From assembly GCA_022813625.1 (NCBI GenBank), contig JAKLMB010000004.1, forward strand, positions 1,364,001 through 1,428,000: 64,000 nucleotides of DNA, in the 5' to 3' direction. This DNA comes from Aaosphaeria pasadenensis. Lineage: Eukaryota; Ascomycota; Dothideomycetes; Pleosporales. The notes under the pieces are model-generated. The model worked only from the letters and a program-made list of their open reading frames with translations, made no database searches and had not been told where the DNA came from. Numbering within the stretch: position 1 is the stretch's first letter; each line of letters begins with the position of its first letter. The position numbers were made by a program, and so were the translations under genes. Below, in pieces: positions 10,801-19,936 of this stretch.

Positions 10801-11973
10801 CATGGCAGTCCAAGCGTTCGCGTCCTCAAAAAGCGCCTTGCCCGCGTGGTCGTGTTTCTTCCGAATATGCGCAACAAGCGAAGGTTGTTGATCAACAAGC
10901 AGGTACAGCAATCCCCGTAGCACAGCTGTGGCGTTGTTGATTCGCGCATCTGTGGCCTGACAGAAGAAGTACGATAGAAGATCTTTTTTAGCCAGCGACT
11001 GATTCTTCAGATCATCAAGGATGCCACAAAGAAGCATTGTCTTGCCCTTGCCAGGGTCCCCTTTAATCCAAAGTAGGTGGCTCTCCTTGCTGTCACGCCA
11101 TTGTTTGAATTCACTATTCTCAAAAACCCAGCGGTACGAATCTTGCAATAAGCCACCCTTGGTGTCTTCAATGCGCTTCTTGTCGTCGCGGGGATCAGTG
11201 GCGCGGAGGTCGTGAATACACCCATCCCTCTTGCGGACCTCGTCCATGAGCCGCTTGAACGCGCTTGTGAGCCCTTCGCCATACATTGGAGGAACATTGA
11301 CATTGACTATTCCTATCAACGAGTATGCTCTATCCTCTTCGAAGGTCGTCTGACGTGTCTCTATCCATGACAAACGTTCATCGACCGTAAACTGGGTCAG
11401 GGGGGCACCTTGTAGCGCTGCTTGGGGTATTCCAGTTATTCTACGTATTTGATGCATCAACGATCCTTTATCGCCCAATCTCCTACCTTCACGGGAGAAA
11501 AACTCAACTGAGTCAGGGGCGAGTAGCTCTTGGAGTGTCCATCCCCGAGTAAACCACTTGCTTTTCTGGAAGTCGGGTTCCCATGGTGTTGAGCTAGAAT
11601 CATCGCTAGAATTTTGGAGAGGACTGGAAACGTCTGGCAAATAAACATAGCATCGTGCTGCGTCTTGGTACCAGCGGAACATGGAATTGATCGCATATGA
11701 GAGTTCGGCCTTGTCTGTCTTGTCGATACAACAAGTGTCCACCCAGTAGTATTGCAGGCCATCGTTTTTTGCTTGCTGTCTGCAGAACTCGAGCTTTTCA
11801 AACCCGCTCTTAATAGTCCTCTTCCTCTTCCTGGTACTGTTCTGCAATTCTTGCAAGGTGACCTCCTCATTGGGTATCCAGGTATGTGAAAGTATCGCAT
11901 AAGGAGGGATGGTATCGGAACTCCTGAAATCTTTTAGAGTAAACTCATCGCCTGCGCATTCTAAAAGACGCAT
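7835..11973 (-). CDS. HET-NACHT-WD40 NOD-like receptor (HNWD family), two exons
   Basis: Exon 1 is 11973-9709 (755 codons), exon 2 is 9655-7835; together 1361 residues. The 53-bp intron (9656-9708) has GTAAGA, branch CATACTAAT and CTCTAG and joins the two long ORFs in frame, so this is one intact receptor. Residues 25-230 are a HET domain (YAILSHTW, WVDTCCIDKTDKAELSYAIN, WFTRGWTLQELLAP). A NACHT NTPase follows, with Walker A GDPGKGKT at 305-312 and Walker B LAVDALDE near 410. From about 826 come ten WD40 repeats (each ending in KIW-like blades), then a degenerate beta-propeller-like tail. The start is M33 of the long ORF because MRLLE begins almost all HET proteins. Podospora het-d/het-e/het-r relatives sense non-self through hypervariable WD repeats and trigger incompatibility cell death; a similar role is inferred. 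Confidence 0.93.
8200..9440 (-). repeat. Array of ten WD40-coding repeats inside the NLR gene
   Basis: Roughly 120-135-bp units recur, recognisable by the plus-strand string GAGAAGGCTA and by blade ends such as GTIKIWE. Units near the N-terminal side (about 9000-9430) share the CLQTLKGH start; the later units 7-9 carry insertions (for example RNDSVSNSSSK before CLQTL). Amino-acid identity between units is only moderate, lower than in the near-identical arrays of the best known Podospora genes, so recent concerted expansion is not evident. Confidence 0.8.
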
Positions 11974-12784
11974 AATTGTGTGCACATAAATAGGCCCAGG
12001 AACAAGGAACGAGGGCAACGAGATGGGAAAGGCATCAAGCTGAGAAAAGCAAGAGGAGCACACAAGCAACGTTTATATCTAAGCAGGACAACGAGAACTG
12101 GGTTTTTATGCGAATAGAAGAGTTGAGGGGTTCCTGTGTCGATGTTTCAAGGTTGTATGTTGGCAAACCCCGAAATAGGTACTTCCAGTAGCTTGGCACC
12201 CTGGTGCACTAGGCCGGATCCGGTTAGGGTATCACTGTGATCAGCCGTGACACTAGATAGGTAGGTAGGTACCTAGGTAGGGTAAATAGGGTAGGAACTG
12301 TAACGTTGTAGGCATAGAAACTACTATAAGTACCCTGACATGCCTCTGCCTTTTTGCTACTGTATTTATCCTCTCTCCCTTCTATTATACTTTGTAGCCT
12401 GTGTAGGATATATATTTTTTCTTCTTCTTTTTTTCTGTCTAGCTTTCTGTCTGTCTGCGGACAACATCATTCGCTGGAACAATACCCACTTTTCCCTGCT
12501 ACTGCTTGCTTCTTTAGCATGCCAATCTTTCTTTGATAAGGGTGTTTTCTAGTCATAGTTTTCTAGCCATAGCTCCAGCCTCTTCCTTCTCTGATGAACT
12601 TACACGGACTGAGAGAAAGATATGCAAATCAATTTGAATCAAAACAATTCAAAATTCCATGTGCAATTAACTGAGTAGATGTGTTTTGTCAGAGTAGTAC
12701 AGGGTAGATATAGAGACGTGACTGCTGTTAAACTTGATCTATATCCCTTTTGGCAGGAATTCTTTGCCTAAGACAAAAAAGATT
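11974..12784. other. Spacer upstream of the NLR gene
   Basis: About 0.8 kb between the NLR start and the end of the kinase-like gene. It contains GGTAGGTAGGTACCTAGGTAGGG-like TAGGTA repeats around 12258-12292 and a CT-rich tract at 12350-12450. ORFs of 60-70 codons here only reflect the pyrimidine tract. The NLR promoter must be here. Confidence 0.5.
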
Positions 12785-13897
12785 CTAAGATTGAACTTCG
12801 TCTCCATCGTCAATTGCTTCGACCAGTACTTGCAACTCATCGAGAGTCGGACGATCCTTGGGGTTCGTTCGCATACAAGCTTCTACAATGCCCTCAAACG
12901 GCGGCGGAACCGGCCATTCAACTTGCCGCGTAATAGGTGCGTTATTATAGACCATACCCTTAATACAGTCACCAAGATCGAAGATATCCGATTGTGCCGT
13001 CCATCCAGCATCTAATCCCCTATCCTGAGAAATTTCCGGCGCTTGTCGTTGGCCCCAGCGACTCTCTAGGTCGCAGACAATGACACGTTGGCCATCGACA
13101 GACCAGAGTAGGTTATCGATGCGAAGATCCTTGTGGATGATTCCTATAGAATGCAGACGCTTCAGAGCTTCAATGATGTCTAGAACCCAGCGCTTGTAGA
13201 TAGCGATCGAACAGAACCGGCCAACTTTGTATCTCGTGAGGTATTTTTCGAAAACGAGCTCTCCAGAGGTAGACTTGCCCAGGAGCTGGATGATCCGAGT
13301 CGACAAGGGCTTGCCAGGACATGAGTTGCACTGGCACTGCAAGAGATTTGTAACCTCACTCTGGTATTTTGCTTTTTTTGTGAAATGTTTCGAGGTGTCA
13401 ACTTCTACAACCGGAAGGGTTTTAAGAACCTCACTGGTGTCTTCGGAGTCGTCGATGTACTCGTCTTCGGGAGGTGGAATTAACGAATCCAGGGGTGTGA
13501 TATCGTCGCCATGAACCTGAAAATGACCATCGTGTTGTGGCAGAGCTTGGCGAAGGCGGAGTATTTCCCCAGAAAGCGTACCGGGAACATCGTAAATACG
13601 AACACACTGGCCAAATGGCGTTCCATCCTCAATCCAGAAGGTTTCGGAGGGGACAGGGCCCGAATCTGACATCTGTTCGAGGATCGGTCTTCCCCGTGGA
13701 GGAAATAGGTTGGTTTCTTGTCGACGTTTTTGATACTCTAGACGTCGAGCAAGCACCTCATTAATAAAGAAATCATTAGGAGACTTATAATCCATATGCA
13801 CTGCAGAGAGGGGGTTTTCTGCGGCAACGAGAGAGAACGAAAAAGTGCCTCCTGATGGGTGATGTACCTCTGAATGCACAACAAAGAATTGGATTTG
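12785..13897 (-). CDS. Divergent protein kinase-like gene next to the NLR
   Basis: The long minus-strand frame ends at 12785. Its C-terminal half is a kinase C-lobe: LKRLHSIGIIHKDLRIDNLLW (catalytic loop with HKD and N), VIVCDLESRWG (metal loop DLE in place of DFG), SDIFDLGDCI and NPKDRPTLDEL. The N-terminal 150 residues show no glycine loop or VAxK lysine and are acidic. The first in-frame ATG is at 13795, which gives 337 codons including stop. However, TCTCTTTTGCAG ends at 13898 and looks like a 3' splice site, so the frame may begin at 13897 after an upstream exon that I could not place. It is co-oriented with and about 0.8 kb upstream of the NLR, a position where fungal NLR genes often have functional partners; the link is only positional. 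It could be a weakly active kinase or a pseudokinase. Confidence 0.65.
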   Translation of the reverse strand, partial: QIQFFVVHSEVHHPSGGTFSFSLVAAENPLSAVHMDYKSPNDFFINEVLARRLEYQKRRQETNLFPPRGRPILEQMSDSGPVPSETFWIEDGTPFGQCVRIYDVPGTLSGEILRLRQALPQHDGHFQVHGDDITPLDSLIPPPEDEYIDDSEDTSEVLKTLPVVEVDTSKHFTKKAKYQSEVTNLLQCQCNSCPGKPLSTRIIQLLGKSTSGELVFEKYLTRYKVGRFCSIAIYKRWVLDIIEALKRLHSIGIIHKDLRIDNLLWSVDGQRVIVCDLESRWGQRQAPEISQDRGLDAGWTAQSDIFDLGDCIKGMVYNNAPITRQVEWPVPPPFEGIVEACMRTNPKDRPTLDELQVLVEAIDDGDEVQS

Positions 13898-14526
13898 CTG
13901 CAAAAGAGACACTGTGTTAAATATATAAGGGAGACTACACGTAACGCGCTACTGAATACCTTTCCTTAAATATCCAAGATTTGGTCTAAGCACTAAGCTA
14001 CTTTAGCACTTATTCTCAACAGTCCTGTTAGAACCCAAGTTACTCTTTTTAAGGTCGTTTCTGTATCCCTGCTACGCGTTTCTATATGCAGAGCAAATTC
14101 CTATTATCAATATCTCACAACTGAAATACACAGAATGAGAAGGGTCTTGAAATTTGACAATATCCTTTTCTATCCTATGTTAATAGTATACTAAGATGTA
14201 AAGTCACATGAAAGTTAGGTTAGATGTTAAGAAAATTGACTGGAAATTCATACTCCATTAGGTTAGCAGCAAGTGTTCCAAACACGTCGATCAGAATTGC
14301 AAAATATCCAAAATCCAATCTTCAACAGCTAAAATCTAATATCTACTGTAAGTAGCTACTTTCGGAGGCCAAGTGCTATATAGAACAAATAAGGATTTGA
14401 TAAGGAGCAGTCCAGAACTCCAGTTGCACCAAGGGTTTCTGTGTTTTTGCTTGCTGGAGGGGAATTGGTACAGAGCGGTCCGACTGAGCTCTTCGTCAAA
14501 GGGAGATTATGCAAGTCTATCCCACA
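13898..14526. other. AT-rich spacer
   Basis: About 0.6 kb, AT-rich, between the kinase-like gene and the degenerate tandem repeat. A first exon of the kinase-like gene may lie here but none with an ATG in the right phase was found. Otherwise nothing seen. Confidence 0.4.
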
Positions 14527-14940
14527 ATGTCTGCTATCCAAAATCCAATATCTAGTACCTAATGCATGTTACCCATATCCAACATCCGATACCCAGTATC
14601 TAGTGCCCACCACCCAATTCCCAATACCCAAGACCCAGTTCCCATACCTAGTTTCCATACCTAGTTCCCAATACCCAATATCTAATGTGTCCGATGTTCA
14701 ACCTCCAGTGTCTAATATGCAACATTCGTGCCCAATATTCAACATTTACTATCCGATATTCAGCATTTCACTTCTAGTGTGTCCGATATTCAACATCTGC
14801 TATCCAATGTTCAACGTTTCATATCTAGTATGTCCGATATTCAACATCTAGTATCTAATACTCAACATACAATATCTAACACTCAACGTCTGAAATCCAA
14901 TACCCAACATTTAGTATCCAATATTAGATCTCATATATAA
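14527..14940 (+). repeat. Degenerate approximately 10-bp tandem repeat (CCAATATCTA type)
   Basis: More than 400 bp is built from variants of a 10-mer such as CCAATATCTA, CCAATACCCA, CCGATATTCA and CCAACATTTA, with units usually 9-11 nt apart. Local higher-order copies recur, for example GTGTCCGATATTCAACATCT around 14779 and again at 14832. Because the unit has few stops in some frames it creates an apparent ORF (14441-14851, SNTQ/PIFNI repeats) that I do not regard as a gene. Confidence 0.75.
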
Positions 14941-15026
14941 AATGCTTCGATGTCTCGACATTATGAGTTTTGACATGTTCACCAAAATCTCTTCCTCGCT
15001 CACCAGTCTGCAAAGATCGATTCATC

Positions 15027-15674
15027 ATGGCCGACGTCTACAAAACGTACAATACCTTGCCAACACTTGGTAAAGCCGATGAGATGTTTACCAACCGCGA
15101 ACCTATGTTCGAAGCTATATCGGCCCTTCTGGCACAATGGAATCATGAGTTTGGCCTCTGCCTAGTCCACTCTCACTGCAAGTTGGTCGAGGGCGAGATT
15201 ATGCTGGCAAAAGGCAATGTCAGCAAGCCGGAGATCATTGAAGATTGCGACAATTATTTTCCTGAGCGCTGGCTTTCGAATGGGGCGGCATACGAGTTCA
15301 CCACCAAACCTACTCAGGAACCCCCAAAAGCTTTGATCGATGAATTCAATCGCATTGTTCAACAAATTGGCGTTCTAGGGCTGTGCTATATTGGATCTGC
15401 TGCTGACGCCGGCGCTGGCGCTCAGATCGAGTGGACTGAAGGCCGAACCAACTTGACACGGCCTCTCACTGAAGCTGACCAAGCCAACAATCCAGTGCAG
15501 ACCGGCTGGAACTTTGGCCGAGGCGACCCTTTGATGGAGGCTTGCGAGATATTTTGCGACACTCGCACTACCCGAAGTGGCAAGGCTAATATCCATAAGA
15601 GTATGTATATGGTCCTATTCTTCAGCCGAACTATTCTAAAGAGCTGAACAGATACACAATCCCACAAGAAGTAG
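15027..15674 (+). CDS. Conserved hypothetical protein, two exons
   Basis: Exons 15027-15600 and 15652-15674 give 198 residues; the intron runs GTATGT to AACAG (51 bp). Without splicing the frame reads a short hydrophobic tail, whereas splicing yields a short basic end (NIHKNTQSHKK). I do not recognise a named domain. Visible features are NTLPTLGKADEMFTNREPMF at the start, GLCLVHSHCKL, FPERWL...YEFTTKPT, IEWTEGRTNLTRP and CDTRTTRSGKANIHK near the end, with no signal peptide or membrane segment. The composition is that of a soluble globular protein, and proteins of this type recur in filamentous fungi without known function (from memory, moderate certainty). A longer start at 14970 is possible, but the MADVYKTYNTLP start has the better context (ATCATGG). 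Confidence 0.65.
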
Positions 15675-16383
15675 TGGCGATGCTGGCACGCCTTTACGGG
15701 ATCTCTTTTACAAAATTGCATCATTCCCCATTTACGCGTTCGAACGCTCCCCCCCACACATCCACACGCACCCCAGGATCCCTTCATTGATAAGGCAGAG
15801 GAATCCGCGGTCTGGTTACTAAGGCTGCGCGGGAGAGAGGTGCTGGAGATTGTCTCCTTTTTTTATTTTGCATATTGGCGTTAGCTTTGCAAGTATGTAG
15901 CAGTAATGAAAAAAAGCTCTCCTTTCCATTCATAGTCATAATACTACTATGATTCGTTCGTGGATATGCTACCATCTAGTGTAACGAGCTAAAGATTATG
16001 CTTACATCTTAGTATTAATATGGCCTAGGTTTATGTACAACGTACCTCTCTTCTGTCCAGCTAAGATACATGCTTAATAAGATAGATCAATGATTCATCC
16101 CATCATGCGTGGTTTGCTTTTAGGTTGATCGATCTCTCCAGCCAACGGGTTGCCCAAAAGAGTCTAGCAATCACCATCCGGACCATCCGGCAACCAAAAC
16201 CCGGGGCTATAGTGTCCTGTCCTATGTCCTATTTGCATCTTAGATACACTACCTAAGTAGGTAACTATTGTATCTATTTTCTGCATGCTCTCTCTCTCTT
16301 CTCTCCTCCAATTCAGAGTAAAAACATCTCCCATTTCACACAACACTTTAGACGCAATCACAAAGTCAACGAGTATCAAAACC
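15675..16383. other. Spacer without a supported gene
   Basis: About 0.7 kb with short ORFs only. It includes an interrupted TACCTAAGTAGGTA inverted motif at 16250-16263 and a CT-rich stretch just before the DUF4267 gene, typical of a fungal promoter. Confidence 0.5.
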
Positions 16384-16872
16384 ATGTCCAATCAATCAAC
16401 TTCCCCCGCCGTCTCTTCTATCCTCCCCACCTTGACTACCCTCCTGGGCCTGACTGGCGTTGTAACAGGCGCAAATGCTCTTTTCTCATCCAAACCAATC
16501 GACGCCATCCGTCCATTTGGCCTGCAGAAGCCTATTGCTGCAAACCCTAGCAACGACAACGACCCGCTGACAACGGCGCTCGTTCATGTCTATGGGATCC
16601 GAAACATCGGAGGTTCATTGGGCACTCTTGGACTGACCGCATTCTGGCAGAGGCAGGTTAAGGGAAGTGTTGCGGAGAGCGTGGCAAGGAGATGTCTGGG
16701 GTTGAGCATGCTGCTTGGTACGGTGATCGGGGTTGGTGATGCGCTGCTTGTCAATCGATTTGGAGACAAAGTTGGTGGGGAGGTTGGGGCAGAGGCAAAG
16801 AAGGCGGGGTTTGGACACGGAGTGGCGGCGGTGGTCATCGCTGCCATCGGCTCGGTGTTGTTGTGGGTCTAG
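16384..16872 (+). CDS. DUF4267-type small integral membrane protein
   Basis: A single exon encodes 162 residues. The start at 16384 (ACCATGTCC) is preferred to the in-frame ATG at 16285 because the segment between them shows no conserved character. Three or four hydrophobic segments are visible: ILPTLTTLLGLTGVVTGANALF near the N-terminus, the region around RNIGGSLGTLGLTAFW, GLSMLLGTVIGVGDALLV, and HGVAAVVIAAIGSVLLWV at the end. The YGIRNIGG motif with GDA in the third segment is typical of DUF4267 proteins, a widespread fungal and bacterial membrane family without assigned function. No partner gene is adjacent. Two minus-strand ORFs in the same span are shadows. Confidence 0.75.
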   Translation: MSNQSTSPAVSSILPTLTTLLGLTGVVTGANALFSSKPIDAIRPFGLQKPIAANPSNDNDPLTTALVHVYGIRNIGGSLGTLGLTAFWQRQVKGSVAESVARRCLGLSMLLGTVIGVGDALLVNRFGDKVGGEVGAEAKKAGFGHGVAAVVIAAIGSVLLWV

Positions 16873-18058
16873 CTGTAGACTCGGATACTACTCCATACTC
16901 CATACAAACAGCAGGGAAAAAGAAGGGTTGAAGGGATTCTATGTCTATGTTTTGTTTCTCCCAAGTAGGTACTGTGTATTGATCGAGTATGAAGGCGCGA
17001 AATCTGTACATCGGGTTCAAACTACCAATTAGCCTGATGAAAGTGCTGCCATTGTAATGCAGTCATACTTACTTTCTACTCGTAGCGCGAAGAATAGACG
17101 AACCCCTTAGGTGCGCTCGAGTCTCTAGAGAGGAGGATCGTCAATCAGTTCTAGCTTAGGCCTTGCATCAGAAGGGATACTTTTCAGACATCGCTCGAGA
17201 GAAGCAGTGTTGTATACAAAAGGTCTAACAGATTTATTAGTACATCTTTGCCTGTCTTCCCGCCTCGCGAGCACTGAAGCTATTGAAGACTCCTTAAGAT
17301 CCTCAAATCAATGTCTGCTAGCGCTCAGCACATTTGTCCAGTCGGACTCTTAAGTATACGCGAACCCTTTAATCCGATCTCTTCATCTCTATGTAATTCC
17401 TCGACTAGCTGGGACTTGCCCTCGACTTCTGTTGTTAAGGCATGCTAGTGTTTGGGGACACTCTCGGGGGAAAAACGTCCAAATCCTTTAAAAGAAAATG
17501 ACTTCTATAGATATTTAGATTTATTCAGGGCTTTCTTTTGCGCTATAGAAGTAAATGAAGCATACCACCCTGCAAGTGAGGGCACGAGACATTTCGTATA
17601 CAACTTTTGATAGACTGTAGATGTAGACATCTAGGGTTCCTTATAATATCCTAATTGCAGAGACAATCCTAGATCAAGTAAATATTGATCAAATTGTCAA
17701 AGTTGAGGATGAAGATGAGAAAAGGTGAGGATGACAAACGTTGATAGACGCCCAGAAGCCAGTAGGTGTTTAACCACGAGACAACTATTCCATAGGGTCG
17801 ACTGCCGCCCAATTGAGCTGCTCGTACTGCGGGGAAACTTTACTACCTCGTACATCGTGCATCATAATAGGTAGTCAACAATAATGATGTAGTCAATTGG
17901 GACCAGGAAACACTACATCCAGCAATGAATACCAACTTAGCGAAAGGCTGACCCTCATTCCTCTTCTTCAAAACAATTGTACCAGGTCCTAGATCATCAT
18001 TTCGAGCGATCGCTAGTCAACTCCATCAGAGACATCGCAAAGGAAGCTGCAGGAGTCT
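16873..18058. other. Gene-free region
   Basis: About 1.2 kb with no ORF of note on either strand after 17035. No tandem repeat or long inverted repeat was noticed. It may contain decayed mobile DNA, but nothing can be identified by eye. Confidence 0.4.
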
Positions 18059-18793
18059 GTGATACAATGGCCTCTTGGTCTAGACGGCAAGGATCTGGTT
18101 GGCGCAGGCATTACGGTGGTTGTTGCGCGTCTTGATGCCGTCGTCAAGTTCTTTGGGCCGTCAGAGTTGCGCTTTCTGGGACTAGAGCAGCTCATCTATC
18201 AACGTCTTGGTCGCAGCCACAGCGGCATCCTTGGATATTTTGGCGTATTGGAATGCTATTATCTTGCAATTTGCGAGCCAGACATCTGTTAGGCAATACG
18301 TTGCAAGACAGAAACAGGTTCCACTTTCTATCAGGCTTCGTTGGGTCGAACAACTTTTCGATGCCGTGCGGTTCATCCACTCAAGGAACGTGTTACATGG
18401 CGACATATCGTGCAACAATGTCTTCCTTAATGACAACCTCGAGGTGAAGCTTGGTGATTTCGCCGGCTCGGCCATTGATGATCTTCCCCCACTCATCTGT
18501 TATGAGACCAGTCATGAATTTCCTGGCAAAGATATCTCAACGAATTCTGAACTCTTTGCCCTTGGTTCTACTCTTTACGAGATAATGACTGTTCGAAGCC
18601 ATACAAAGATCTACCTGATCACGAAGTATCTGCTGCTCTCTCTGAAGGTCGCTATCCTGATCTAGAATCTGTCTCTGCTTTAGAAATACTATTATGAGAT
18701 GTTAGGGGCAGAGTTATGCAACTGCAGAAGAAGCCCTTTGAGAAGTACAATTAGAGGGTACGTTGAATGCTTTGGCTAAGCTGCAACGGTGAT
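18059..18793 (+). pseudogene. Protein kinase pseudogene (fungal single-exon type)
   Basis: Kinase motifs run through three frames. Frame one (18059-18245) has GAGITVVVARLDAVVKFFGP and LEQLIYQRLG (N-lobe). After a shift near 18247 comes AIILQFASQTSVRQYVARQ, RFIHSRNVLHGDISCNNVFL (catalytic loop) and LGDFAGSAID (metal loop). After another shift near 18592 comes SKPYKDLPDHEVSAALSEGR, and near the end TIMRC-stop-GQSYATAEEAL-stop-EVQLEG. The two stops (TAG where Trp is expected, TGA where Arg is expected) are each one transition from a sense codon. It is the second broken kinase in the left part of the window and belongs to a different subgroup from the SRPK relic. Confidence 0.8.
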
Positions 18794-19230
18794 TGCTTAT
18801 AATAGTTGCTACTATTAAAGAGCCACGCCTATCCCGTTTCTACACTTATTCCAGCTATCAATCACTTTGGGTTCCATTCCTCCTGACTGATGTTTCTCTG
18901 GTCCCGTTTGTAGGCTGGGTAAGGCGCTGGAGATCACTTTAATGACGCATGTCAGCAATGTCCATCGTCAATGACTTCCTCTGACTTACCTGGCCGGTTG
19001 GAGGCGGACACTGCGCGCATTCACCAAGCAGCTGAGAGGACCCAGTTACGATCACATTCTTGCTCAGATCTCTGTCTCCGAACGGTTTGAACGTGGCGAG
19101 GTTGAACTATTCTGTGCATCAGTGTTTTCCATATTAGTGTCTCGACCCCTGCTTTGCCTCCGGCTCTCACAGTAACTATCAGTACCCATACTTTCACCGT
19201 TAGACTCCGTTCCATTGGACATTCTACTCA

Positions 19231-19936
19231 TTGAACCTGCACGCACGAGTTTGTGTCTCGTTTCCCTCATGTCCATACCCGACGGACTCGCATTCTCATG
19301 GCCAAGTACAAGTACCCCGCCTCTATCGAAGCTTCTTCAAAGCAGGACTGGGCTCCATCATTATGGAATATGGAGAGTCTCTGGACGTAGTTTCTCGGTC
19401 CGAACGTACTGGTGAGAAACAGCACCGGGTTATCTAACAGACCACGCAAACTCTCTATTGTATTGGAAAGATTCAAGGCCATAGCCGGGGACCAGTGGGC
19501 TCAGGTATACCTGTGGGCGGGCTGTTCACGATCTACAGCGCTGGGGAAGCGTTTCTAGAAGCAGATGATATGGAGCCGTGGTTCTATAAGGTCGTGATAT
19601 ATGGCACAGGGAATGTTACTGGGCGTTTTAAGGATCTAGTCGTGTGTCATCTCGACATCAGTCTAAGGAAAGAAAAAGCTGGGAGGCTGTGGGTCATAGA
19701 TGGGACTTGGGTTGGCTTCTTTCTTCCAGAATTCGAAACGGTGAGTCTCTTACATAGATGAGTGGATGACACAGACTTCGATTTTGTTTAGTGCACCCTC
19801 TGTGAGCTTGATCGTAAGTCTTATAATGACGCGCTTATTACTCTGTTACTGCAAGTGTATCAAGTCAATGACGGCGATGGATAATCTCGAAGCTGTGGAG
19901 CTGCTGTTCAGGAAGAAGCACAGGTCATCAAAGTAG
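19231..19936 (+). pseudogene. Aminoglycoside phosphotransferase-like (APH fold) pseudogene
   Basis: A degraded APH-type sequence reads VPRLYRSFF, GLGSIIMEYGESLD, then an in-frame TAA at 19435-19437, then IGKIQG, GPVGSGIPVGGLF and ADDMEPWFYK. The catalytic area follows as LVVCHLDISLR and, for the metal loop, LWVIDGTWVGFFLPEFET. A GTGAGT..TTTAG intron (19741-19790) leads to CTLCELD, and the last part (MDNLEAVELLFRKKHRSSK) ends with TAG at 19936, but I could not join it in frame. The asparagine normally following HxDxxxxN is missing. Fungal APH-like proteins are abundant small-molecule or orphan kinases. The 5' end is not defined; 19231 only marks where similarity becomes visible. Confidence 0.6.

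Noticed and set aside
14441..14851. 136-codon ORF in the degenerate repeat
   Set aside because: Open only because the 10-bp unit has few stops in this frame; the translation is just the repeat (PIFNI, SNTQ).
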